This document shows positions 55,296 to 64,000 of a stretch of 64,000 nucleotides of DNA, piece after piece. Each line of letters opens with the position of its first letter. Position 1 is the stretch's first letter. The stretch is from Petunia secreta (lineage: Eukaryota; Streptophyta; Magnoliopsida; Solanales; Solanaceae). The position numbers were made by a program, and so were the translations under genes. Under the pieces are notes generated by a model. It was not told the origin of the DNA. It saw only the letters and a program-made list of their open reading frames with translations, and ran no database searches. The stretch spans positions 35,478,001-35,542,000 of the forward strand of contig JARKIP010000035.1 in NCBI GenBank assembly GCA_029990175.1, read 5' to 3'.

Positions 55296-55506
55296 TTCTG
55301 GAACTTGTGCAAGAGGCTCAAAATGAGCTTGAGGTGGATCACCTTGGAGCCCAAGTAGTCCTCCATCCATGGCACACCAAAGCATGCTCTTCAAGTCACT
55401 CTTGGGGCCTTCTTCCATACCCTTCCATATCAAGTGAAGATGGGTATCTTGGATCAACTTGGCTTGACTCCGGGTGAAGGGTCTTGAGGAGGTTTGGGTC
55501 TTATCA

Positions 55507-58500
55507 AAAGCACCCCATAAACTTCGCCAAAAATGGCTTAGGAACTTAGGGTCCCTATCACTCACTATAGTTTGAGGCACACCATGTAGCTTCAAAACAT
55601 TTTCAACAAACATGGAAGCTACATGTTGGGCATCATCGCACTTCTTGCATGGAATGAAATGAGCCATCTTGGAGAACCCATCCACAACAACATAAATGCT
55701 ATCATGGCCCCCCCAGTCCTAGGTAATCCCATTACGAAATCCATTGAGATATCCAACCAAGGACTAGTAGGTACGGGGAGAGGGGTATACAACCCATGGG
55801 GGTGGGCTTTGGATTTAGCACGCTTGCACTCAAGGCAATTGTTGCAAAACTTTTCCACTTGCACCCCCATCTTCGGCCAATGAAATTGTTCTTTAAGAAT
55901 AGCCAAAGTCTTTCTTGTGCCAAAATGTCCCATGAGTCCCCCGCAATGTGCCTCATGCACAAGCAACTCCCTCCAAGAGGACTCCGGTATGCACACCCTA
56001 CCATTTTTGAAGATATATCCATTAACCTATTGGTATTTTTCAACTCTCTCCCCCTTCTCTAGAGCGTCATGGACACTCTTTAGCTTTGGGTCATGAGCAT
56101 ACATCAATTTAATGCTCTCAAACCCCATGAGCTTAGAGGTGAGAGTGGTGGCTAGAGCAAACTTTCTCGAAAGCGCATCCGCCACAACATTGTCCTTCCC
56201 TTTCTTATATTGGATCACATAGGGAAAGGACTCAATGAATTCAACCCACTTGGCATGTCTCTTATTGAGCTTCTCTTGGCCTTTCAAATGCTTGAGTGAC
56301 TCATGGTCACTCTTGATTACAAACTCACGAGGCCAAAGATAGTGTTGCCAATGGGCAAGGGCTCTCACAAGGGCATACAACTCCTTGTCATATGTAGAAT
56401 AGTTCAAGGAGGCCCCTTTCAACTTTTCACTAAAGTAGGCGATGGGTTTGCTATCTTGCATTAACACACCACCAATTCCCACCCCCGAGGCATCATATTC
56501 AACCTCAAATGCCTTTCCGAAGTCGGGCAATTGCAATAGAGGGGCGGTACTCAACCTACTTTTCAACTCATGAAAGGCCTTCTCTTGAGGCTCTCCCCAA
56601 ACAAACGGTTGGTCTTTCTTCACCAATTCGGTGAGTGGAGCAGCAATGGAGCTAAAGTCCCTCACAAATCGCCTATAAAAGCTTGCGAGACCATGAAAGC
56701 TCCTCACTTGAGTCACGGTAGTAGGAGTAGGCCAATCACGTATGGCCTCTACCTTAGACTCATCCAACTCCACTCCTTGGGCACTCACAACAAACCCAAG
56801 GAAGACCATCTTCTCAACACCAAAGGCACACTTTTTAAATTAGCATAGAGCTTTTCGGCTCTCAACTTCTCAAGCACTAGCCTAAGGTGTTCAACATGGT
56901 CGTCTATTGATTTGCTATAGATCAATATATCGTCAAAATAGACGACCACGAACTTGTTGATGAATGGCTTTAGAACATGGTTCATTAGCCTCATGAAAGT
57001 GCTAGGTGCATTGGAGAGCCCAAAGGGCATCACCAACCATTCATAGAGACCAAATTTGGTCTTGAGTGCGGTTTTCCATTCATCACCGGGTTTCATCCGG
57101 ATTTGATGGTAGCCGGACCTAAGGTCAATTTTGCTAAACACACATGAACCGCTCAATTCATCTAACATATCATCAAGTCGGGGAATAGGATGACGGTACT
57201 TTACCGTTATTTTGTTCACGGCCCGACAATCAACACACATTCTCCAAGTGCCGTCCTTTTTGGGAACAAGGATCACGGGCACGGCACAAGGACTCAAGCT
57301 TTCCCTTACCAAACCTTTAGTGAGCAATTCATCAACTTGCTTTTGCAATTCCCTTGTATCCTCCGGGTTGCTCCTATAGGCCGGTTTGTTTGGGAATTGG
57401 GATCCCGGGACAAAGTCTATTTGATGCTCAATGCCCCTCAAAGGAGGCAACCCATCCGGGAACATGTCACCAAAATCCTTCAAAACATTCTCAAACACAC
57501 TAGGCAAAGGGTTAGAAGAAAAATCACAATTAGAGTTAAGGATCATACCTTTGTGCACTAGGCATAGGAGAAATTTGGTGCCATCATTACCTTTCAAGAG
57601 CTCGCCCGGTTGCATCATGGCACACATGCCACCGGTAGATGAAGTAGGTGGGATTGCCACCATGCTTTTGGACAAAGGGCTAGTCTCAATGAGTGACTTA
57701 GCCTTTGCCACCTCCCTCAACTCCTTCATTTTCTTGTAGTCATCACTTACTTGCTTAGGAGTGAGAGGTTTAAGCACAAATCTCTTCCCTTCATGTTTGA
57801 CCGTGTAAGTGTTGACACGACCATCATGCACCACTTGCCTATCGAATTGCCATGGCCTTCCTAAGAGTAGGTGGCATGCTTGCATAGGCACAACGTCAAA
57901 CAAATGCTCATCAACATAACTACCCATTCTAAACTTGATCATGGCTTGTTTCATTACCTTAAGCTCTCCACATTCACTAAGCCATTGTAACCGGTAAGGT
58001 TTAGGATGCTTCATGGTAGTCAACTTCAATTGAGACACAAGTGATTGACTCACTACATTTGCACAACTTCCGGAATCAATTATCATAGAGCAAACAACAT
58101 CTTTGACCCGGCACCTAGCATGGAAAAGATTTTCCCTTTGCAAGGTTTCACTATCTTCCACAATCATAACCCCTAGGCTCCTTCTCACAACCAAGAAAGT
58201 ATGAGGATCCTCCTCCTCCACCGTGTCATCAAGCAAATCATTCTCCTCTACTCCCTCGTCTCCCTCTACTCCCTCTACTCCCTCATCTTCCGACTCACTC
58301 TCTTTCTCATATGCATCATTACCAACAACAATCATGGTCCTCTTTGTAGGACATTCCCTAGCAAAGTGACCATAGCCTTTGCACTTGTGCCATTGTATTG
58401 AAGAAGAAGTAGGAGCATGTAGTTGAGTTTTAGAGTTACCTCCCACATTAGGTGTGTTCTTCTCATACGGCTTTTTCACATCCTTGGTAGCATTTGCACC

Positions 58501-58531
58501 ACATGTTCCACTTGCACTTGGGAACCTTGCA
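55507..58531 (-). mobile_element. Element F3: decayed gag-pol fragment hosting F2
   Basis: Minus strand, with no LTR visible. The right end stops abruptly in gag at about 58531, where element J begins without LTR or target duplication. The left end is interrupted by F2, and the rest is outside the window. Several disabling mutations mark it as one of the oldest copies. Confidence 0.85.
55507..58531 (-). pseudogene. F3 gag-pol remnant with frameshifts and a stop
   Basis: Right to left: end of gag with knuckle (one Cys replaced: QWHKCKGYGHFAREC, the first Cys is Trp), protease DSG, RT with YFDD (about 56935), RNase H, HHCC and the start of integrase. A 1-bp loss near 56838 (just after YANLK) shifts frame. 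A nonsense codon near 56026 replaces the Trp of KYQW. A 1-bp loss near 55711 (GLPRTGG) shifts again. Four codons (DEMP-type) are missing in frame near 57455. F2 interrupts at SLWGA. Not functional. Confidence 0.88.
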
Positions 58532-60224
58532 TGATGATAGGTGTGTAGTGCATGATGGTCGGACCAACTCCTATACGGTCAAGCAAGATGGGAGAAAGTA
58601 TGTGCTTAGACCTTTGACTCCAAGGCAAGTAAGGGAAGACTACAAGCGCATGAAGGAGTTGAGGGAAGAGGCTAAAGCAAAGTCACCCATTGTACTTGAA
58701 CCCGAGGCAAACAATCTTATTGTTTTGCCAATGCATGATGAAAATGAGAGTCACTCCACTTCAAATGAGGGAGAAAAGATAGAGAGAAGTGAGGGAGTGA
58801 CCGGTGACAATCCAAGAGAGGAAAAAGGAGAGGATTTGAGGAGTGATGTGAGGGGATTGTCACCACAAACTACACTTGACCTTGAGGTAAAATTGAGAGA
58901 GATGAGAGGTGAGGAAGGAAAAATTGAGAGTGAGAGCACCCATTGATCTAACCCTTCTTTATCTCCTACTTTTTCTTGTGAAAGTTCTTGTGTAGGTACA
59001 TTTGAATACAAGCCATTGGAGCCTCAATGTGAGCTTCATGATGGAGGAGTTGCATACGATACTTCAAATCTTGTGAGTGATCAAGGAAGTACTACAAATG
59101 TAAGTGTTGCTTCACCTTTTCATGAACCCACTAGCTACTTGTCTTGTAATGACTCAACACTAGTCGGAGCTTGTGATGCATATAGTGAATATGCCACTAG
59201 TGAAGAGTCTAGTTGTCAACTTGTGTGCGCTTGTGAAACACTAGTTGGAAGGGGAGCTATGCCACATCATGATGTGAGCTCATTGTTCCTTGAACCCCTC
59301 CCTAGTGTAGATTTGATGGTTGACCATGATTGTGACCTTTGCTATGACACACCACCAACCTTTGACAAATGGGGAGATGAGATAGTTGATCATTCCCTTA
59401 TTGATATGCTTCTATTTGGTGGACCAATGTGTTGTAGTAAGGATGGTCTTGACCTTGAGGAGTCCAAATTGCATGAATTGGACAAAGTTGTCTACGATGA
59501 CTCCTCAAGTGAACCTAGTCTTGATAACTTGTCTATGCTTGATCATGATAGTGAGATGCATGTTTATACTAATCCATTGTTTGAAGGCATTCTCATTAGT
59601 GGTAATGACTTGTATCGGACTAGGGTGAATAGCAAATTGGAACCCCCATGGTGTGAAGGAATTGATTCCTTAGGCAACCCATTGTTTGAGAATTTGGGTG
59701 AGGTAGATGGTTCTTTGAGTGACCCTACTATTGCTAGTTGGGGTTATGATGAAGAAGAATCCATCATCAATGCCTTCCTTGTGAGCTTGTCTTTTGAGAA
59801 GGGTTGCTTAGGTGATGACATTGGAGGTGAAAAGGAATCCCTTGGTGTGAGTAAGTATGCTCTAAAGAAGGGGAGTGGAGTACTTGATGTTACTTGCATG
59901 TTGGGTTATTTGACTCACTCCACTCCACTTGTTAATCACACCTCGAGGATTGATTGGTTTGTTGATCTTGAGCTTAAGATTCAAGGGGATTTTGATAGCT
60001 TGATCTTGCATTTTTCAAATCCCCATGGCTTATTTGATCACTATTGTGTTAGGTGCATGATGATCTTTATCCAAGTACTTATTGTTCTCTTTGGAGACTT
60101 GATATTTGTGCTTCTCATTGATGCTTGGTTATATCACAAGAGTGTGTTTTCCACACTTCTTGCACTAACCTACTTTCAAAGTAGGAATTCTTGTGTTTTG
60201 CTTGTCGTTGCTTGTAGGTTCTAA
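58532..60224 (+). pseudogene. J ORF: homologue of the N protein, with one in-frame stop
   Basis: Starts in the post-protease linker, recognisably derived from gag-pol (VVHDGR.N.YTVK, LRPLTPRQV.EDYKRMKELRE). TGA at 58944-58946 interrupts the frame, which continues in the same phase to 60224. It keeps GVTGDN, PHHDVSS (about 59261), CDLCYDTPP (about 59331), NPLFE twice, KKGSGV, and THSTP. The end is strongly hydrophobic with IDAWLYHK at 60118-60141 and VFST. Similarity to N and K is clear only in blocks. Function unknown. Confidence 0.8.
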
Positions 60225-60504
60225 GCTCCATGTTAAGGCTAGGGAGATCTTGGAAGAGACCTATGTCACGGTGACGATCAAGAGTTACAAGGGAGGAGAG
60301 CATTGGGCACCCCGAGGAGATGATGCCAAGGACGTGAACACATTGATTTCGAGGACGAAATCTTCTCAAGAAGGGGAGGATGATGAGACCCAAATCGTGC
60401 CAAGACACTTTCCGACATGTGCCAAGCTTGGAAGATACAAAGGACTTGAAGTCAAGGGCTTTGGAAGTGTTCCGGATGGTTTCAGCATTAGGCCCCACGC
60501 CTAA
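60225..60504 (+). pseudogene. J relic of integrase C-terminus and LTR-encoded tail
   Basis: In the frame beginning about 60193: LHVKAREILEETY and HWAPRGDD match ELHAKARKALEEAY and KLAPRGDG of the neighbouring integrases, followed by SRTKSSQEGEDD at the PPT. The TRSQAK motif of the LTR tail is degraded (PRHFPTCAK). This ties J to a gag-pol ancestor. Confidence 0.7.
60368..60380 (+). other. J polypurine tract
   Basis: AAGAAGGGGAGGA before TGATGAGACCC. Confidence 0.85.
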
Positions 60505-60527
60505 GGAGGAGGAAGGAGGCCCAGCAC

Positions 60528-60712
60528 AGCTAGGCGCCCCGCCTAGCCCAGGCGCCTCGCCTGGGAAGCTTTCTGCCTAAGTGTGCAAAATGGTGCCAGG
60601 CGGGCCTACATAGGCCCCCAGCTCAGGCGTCCGCCTACCCCAGGCGCCCCGCCCAGACTCAGCATAAGCCAGGCGCCCCGCCTAGCCCAGGCGCCCCTAC
60701 CAGTTCGCAGAT
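60528..60712. repeat. AGGCGCCCCGCCT array in J U3
   Basis: Several AGGCGCCCCGCCT units (the complement of the E/F1 unit) and decayed copies. Confidence 0.85.
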
Positions 60713-60791
60713 TTAGTAGACTTTTACTGTTTTGCCCTACGTGGCTTATTTGATGAACCTTATTAGTAAGGGTATTTAAGTCATTGTGTAA

Positions 60792-60819
60792 GCTTGGGAA
60801 ACACTATAAATAGCCAAGC
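60792..60819 (+). promoter_or_regulatory. J LTR TATA box inside an inverted repeat
   Basis: GCTTGG (60792-60797) and CCAAGC (60814-60819) enclose GAAACACTATAAATAG. Confidence 0.6.
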
Positions 60820-61130
60820 CTAGCTTATTTTACAGTTAGTTTATGTTGAATGATGAATTGAATATTGTAAAGAGTGGATTCTCTTTGGGTTTATGAAAAC
60901 CAACCTTAGTTGGGACTTGTTACTTCTAGTGGATTCTAGTTGCCTAACAACCCCGCCCCGATCATTCTATTTGCGAGTCCCAAGTGTGGCTTGAGGGTAG
61001 TTGCATAGCGTAGGTGTTCTTGTCCTTCTCTCGGGGTGTAACGGAACAAGTTCTCCATTGCTACTTGGGATTAGAGATCGAGTTACGTCTCGTTCTTATC
61101 TTTTACTTTTTCCGCGTTTGATTCTCATCA

Positions 61131-61344
61131 GATTGCCCCCAAGCTTTTGGACAATGGGCTAGTCTTAACCACCGACTTAGCCTTTGCCACTTCTCTCAAC
61201 TCCCGCATCCGTTTGTAATCATCGCTCACTTGTTTGGGAGTCATAGGTTGGAGCACAAACTTTTTCCGCTCATGCGTCACCGTATAGGTGTTGGCATGAC
61301 CATTATGAACCACACGTCGATCAAATTGCCAAGGCCTACCAAAG
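61131..61344 (-). pseudogene. Element L: fragment of gag-pol (end of protease and linker)
   Basis: About 70 codons open on the minus strand: FGRPWQFDR, NTYTVTHE, PKQVSDDYKRMRELREVAKAKS. Closest to B and the F elements. K inserted on the right after CAAAG (61340-61344), J on the left; the rest of L is lost or outside the window. Confidence 0.8.
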
Positions 61345-62166
61345 TGATGCAAGCAAACCCGTGGGTTTACAGTTTGCAATCGGAGACGACAAACAGACGC
61401 GGTAACGATGAAGTAAAAATGCGGAAGCAGTAAGAAACAAAGATAACAAGAAATCGGGGAAGGGGGAGAACAGAAATAGAAGAAAGAATGGATAATCACA
61501 GTCAAAACATTGATTGATTATCCAAGGGAGAAAATGAAACTTGAACCTAACAAGGATTCATACTAGTGATGAAATCCATTTCGGTTCCAAGCCATAGAAG
61601 GCATACACGAAGCTTCGGGCTTCAAACAAGAATGGCTCAGCCAATTCTATCTCTATTCTCTCAATTCAATATCAACTAACTGTCTTCTAATGAGCTATGC
61701 TAGGAGTTTATATAGACAACATTAAAAGGGTAAAATAGTAAATGGTCACAGGTGACCAATGAGATAAAGCCACGCAGGGCTGGAGTGTTCGGCAGCTTGG
61801 TTCGAACACCTTGTCTTCGAACGCTTGTTTGTTTGCCTCGGTCACGTTTGGAATCGAACGCTCTTGCCTCGGGCACACTTGTAGCCCTTTGATCGATTCT
61901 CTGTTCAGCGTCGCTCTTCCTCGGTTCGGTTGCTTTCAGCTTCGGGCTCAAACTTGATCGTTAGTTGTGCTCGATCTCACAGCTCCCCGAAGTCAGTGTC
62001 AGCACCGGTCACTTGTTGTCTGCTCGGTGGATTTCCAAAGTTGTTGCTCGTCGAGGCAGTCTTCGGCATCTTCCATTCCGGCCACACTTTGATCGTGGGC
62101 ACCATGTGACTCCTCGGTGGACTTGCTTGATGAATCGAACAGGTGAGCCTGGTTCATATTGCATCA
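61345..62166 (-). repeat. K 3' LTR
   Basis: TGATGCAAGC...ATTGCATCA, 822 bp; the partner LTR is outside the window. TATA-like TTTATATA at 61707-61714. Confidence 0.82.
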
Positions 62167-62179
62167 TCCTCCCCTTCTT
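62167..62179 (-). other. K polypurine tract
   Basis: TCCTCCCCTTCTT adjacent to the LTR. Confidence 0.83.
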
Positions 62180-62248
62180 GAAAGGATTTCGTCCTCGAAA
62201 TCAACCGGCAAGACCTGCAAACAAGGCAGAGACAGACAAAGCTTCCTA

Positions 62249-64000
62249 CTACGAGAGTAGGTCAGTGTTCAAAATTGTGGAAAACACACACTTATGATAG
62301 AGCCAAGCATCAATGCAAATCAAACAGCCTATGTCTCCGAAGGAAACAACAAGTTCTTGGCTCAAATAGGAACTACACCAAACACATGAGCGTTCGAAGA
62401 GATCAATAGGACACTTTGCATGTAAGATGTGATCAAAGGACCTATTACCTCCCAAGCCATGGTCATCATACCGAGCCCTCAATTCACTTTTATCACCATA
62501 GGGCTTATGGACTTCGGTATGCACTATACTCGAGGTGTGACCAACATGTGGGAGGGAGTAAGTAAAATGATTGACGCGACAACTAACATCGAATACTCCA
62601 CTCCCCTTCTTAAAAGCAATCTTATCCACACCAAGAGACGGCTTTCCACCTCCAAAATCACCTTCAAGACAATCCTTCTCATTAGACAAGCTTCCGAAGA
62701 AGGTCTCAAATAAAGGATTATCTATGGAGTTAAGTTTTCCAAACCGAGGTGGTTCTCCTCGAGTCGGATGCTCATCACCATCTCCTTCGAACAGAGGGTT
62801 AGTGAAAATAAGTTCACTGCCCATCAAAGGTGCATCCGAGCCCAGGTCATCGACCACACTTGAGGAGTCATCGAATATGATTCGATCCAACTCATCCACT
62901 AAGGACTCCTCAAGGGTATCATCATCCTCACCATAACACAGGGATCCACCATATGCAATAATTTCAACAAGGGTATGATCAAACAACTCATTTTCCCCTT
63001 TATCAAAGATTGGTGGTGTGTCATAACAAGGGTCACAAGTAAAGTCAACTATGACTTCATCACTAAAGAGAGATTCGATGAAGATCGAGCTCACATCATG
63101 ATGTGGCATATCAATTCTCTCAACTAGTGGTTCACATTTACTCACAAGTTGACCATTCGAATCTACACTAGTCGCAAACATATTGTAATCATACAAATAA
63201 TCAACTAGCATAGAGTTTTCACATACAATTTCACAAGACAAGGAAGTATCATGCTCACGGGAAGGAATTCGAACACTCACCTCGGAGTGGTCTTCGGTTT
63301 CTCTAACTGTCCCCGAAGTCTCACAAGTAGTTTCTTCCCCGTGGAGCTTACATGAAAGATTTTCTTCACCTTGCCTATCAACTTCGGCACATGGTTGAGG
63401 CTCTATCGGTTTGCCTCCAAGAGTTCTGCACAAGATTTCGAACAAGTAGAAGAAAAGGATAAAGGGTTAAGGTTAGAATAAGGGGTGTCCTCACTCTCAA
63501 TGATTCTTTTTCCCTCTTTCTTTTCCCTCATTTTCTTTTCAAGGTCTGGTGTGGGTTTAGGTGGTGACAACTCACTCACATCACTCGACACAACCTCTCC
63601 TTTTTCCTCTCGAGAGTTGTCACCGGTCACTCCCTTACTCCTCTCGATCTTTTGTCTCTCATATTCGGGTGAGTTAGGTCGAGGCCCAAGAATATCCATA
63701 GCTGGAGTTGGTGGACTTTTAACATCGACCCGAAGTCTAGGACTCAAAGACTCATCAACCGAGGTCTCCTCTTCCGTTATCGGGAAACCACTTGACTTCG
63801 AAGCTTGTGGCTTCGGGTTCACAGTATTGACTTCGGTCGGTTCTTTTTTTGCACTTTTCCCACTGCTCCTTGTGATCGTAGGACTCCTCGATGGCACTCT
63901 TTCGATCCTGGATTGGAGTTTTCGCTCTTTTCTCATTTGTAACACCGAAGCATATGCACTATTGGACATCTTTCCCTTCAACCCGTGAGGTGTAAACGTA
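62249..64000 (-). pseudogene. K ORF: homologue of the N protein, one frameshift, N-terminus off-window
   Basis: Open from the window edge to 63403 in one frame and from about 63430 to 62249 in another. One base is missing just after the AG at 63426, relative to N. Conserved with N: RVDVKSPPTPAM, GPRPNSPE, ERQKIERSKGVTGD, KPIEPQPC, PHHDVSS, CDPCYDTPP, NPLFE, KKGSGVFDV, IDAWLYHK (62291-62314). It stops soon after VFST, before the PPT. The Met near 63981 is not a proven start; the frame is open to the edge. Confidence 0.8.

Larger units (their letters stand above)
50783..55506 (-). mobile_element. Element F2: gag-pol LTR retrotransposon in F3 integrase, cut by E
   Basis: Minus strand. Visible: 5' LTR (54658-55506), PBS, leader, gag, protease and the first part of RT. 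E is inserted within RT, and the remainder lies left of the window. F2 ends CTTATCA at 55506 inside F3 integrase; AAAGC (55507-55511) should be its target duplicate. Confidence 0.9.
54658..55506 (-). repeat. F2 5' LTR
   Basis: TGATAAGAATC...GTCTTATCA, 849 bp. Contains the GAGGCGCTCCGCCTC array (55111-55295). Confidence 0.88.
58532..61130 (+). mobile_element. Element J: non-autonomous LTR retrotransposon, 5' end missing
   Basis: Plus strand. It has an ORF homologous to N and K, PPT (60368-60380) and 3' LTR (60381-61130). The 5' LTR, PBS, leader and first part of the ORF are missing at an abrupt join to F3. GATTG (61131-61135) should be its target duplicate in L. Its LTR shares long near-identical stretches and the GGCGCC motif with E/F1. 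Confidence 0.85.
60381..61130 (+). repeat. J 3' LTR
   Basis: 750 bp TGATGAGACCC...GATTCTCATCA. GGCGCC units at 60528-60712. Its last ~140 bp nearly match the E LTR. Confidence 0.87.
61345..64000 (-). mobile_element. Element K: non-autonomous LTR retrotransposon, runs off right edge
   Basis: Minus strand: 3' LTR 61345-62166, PPT, then an ORF homologous to N and J extending past the window. LTR and coding are rich in TTCGG/TCGA words like D/G, and the LTR end TGATGCA/TTGCATCA fits that family. Confidence 0.85.

Noticed and set aside
60050..60141. J hydrophobic end as an envelope protein
   Set aside because: No signal peptide, fusion or surface-domain features seen, and it occupies the place of RT-integrase rather than downstream of it.

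Overview
The window is plant nuclear DNA made entirely of nested Ty3/gypsy-type LTR retrotransposons; I see no host gene, rRNA or tRNA gene. Evidence for a plant: every primer-binding site reads TGGTATCAGAGC (initiator-Met tRNA type), there are single-ORF gag-pol polyproteins of about 1,675 codons, and 5-bp target duplications flank the insertions. The integrase ends in GEYNVS.TFNV.DL with coding that runs into the 3' LTR, which resembles the plant CRM-type chromoviruses (inference; no classical chromodomain seen). The species cannot be named from this.

Layout (my labels). The outer, oldest layer is at the right: F3 (minus, decayed), J (plus, non-autonomous, 5' end lost), L (minus, fragment) and K (minus, non-autonomous, runs off the right edge). 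F2 (minus) sits in the F3 integrase, and E (minus) sits in the F2 reverse transcriptase. E holds two sub-nests. The left one is H (LTR piece) in E gag, F1 in H, G (1774-16864) in F1 gag, and A (5809-13371) in G. The right one is D (22052-50649) in the E 5' LTR, C (28753-49822) in D pol, B (29074-42538) in the C 5' LTR, and N (34346-40132) in B gag. Both chains are seven elements deep. Five insertions show both copies of the target duplication: G CCCTC, A GGTTT, D TAGTT, C CTTGT, N GAAGT. The left ends of H, F1, E and F2 lie outside the window.

Coding state. C has an uninterrupted gag-pol ORF. B and G look open apart from the elements inserted in them. A has a 25-bp deletion in RNase H, D a gag nonsense codon, and F3 several frameshifts and a stop.

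Main result: N, J and K are members of a large non-autonomous family. RT, RNase H and most of integrase are replaced by a conserved reading frame of unknown function; in N it is 1,071 codons and open. It carries an altered protease-like region, a conserved middle (PHHDVSS, CD.CYDTPP, NPLFE, KKGSGV) and a hydrophobic C-terminus with IDAWLYHK. Each copy resembles a different autonomous family in its LTR: J matches E/F1, N matches B/A/C, and K matches D/G.

Two regulatory patterns stand out. Most families iterate their own short CG-rich inverted repeat both in U3 and in the leader. In several families the TATA box lies in the loop of an inverted repeat whose arms change sequence but keep pairing.
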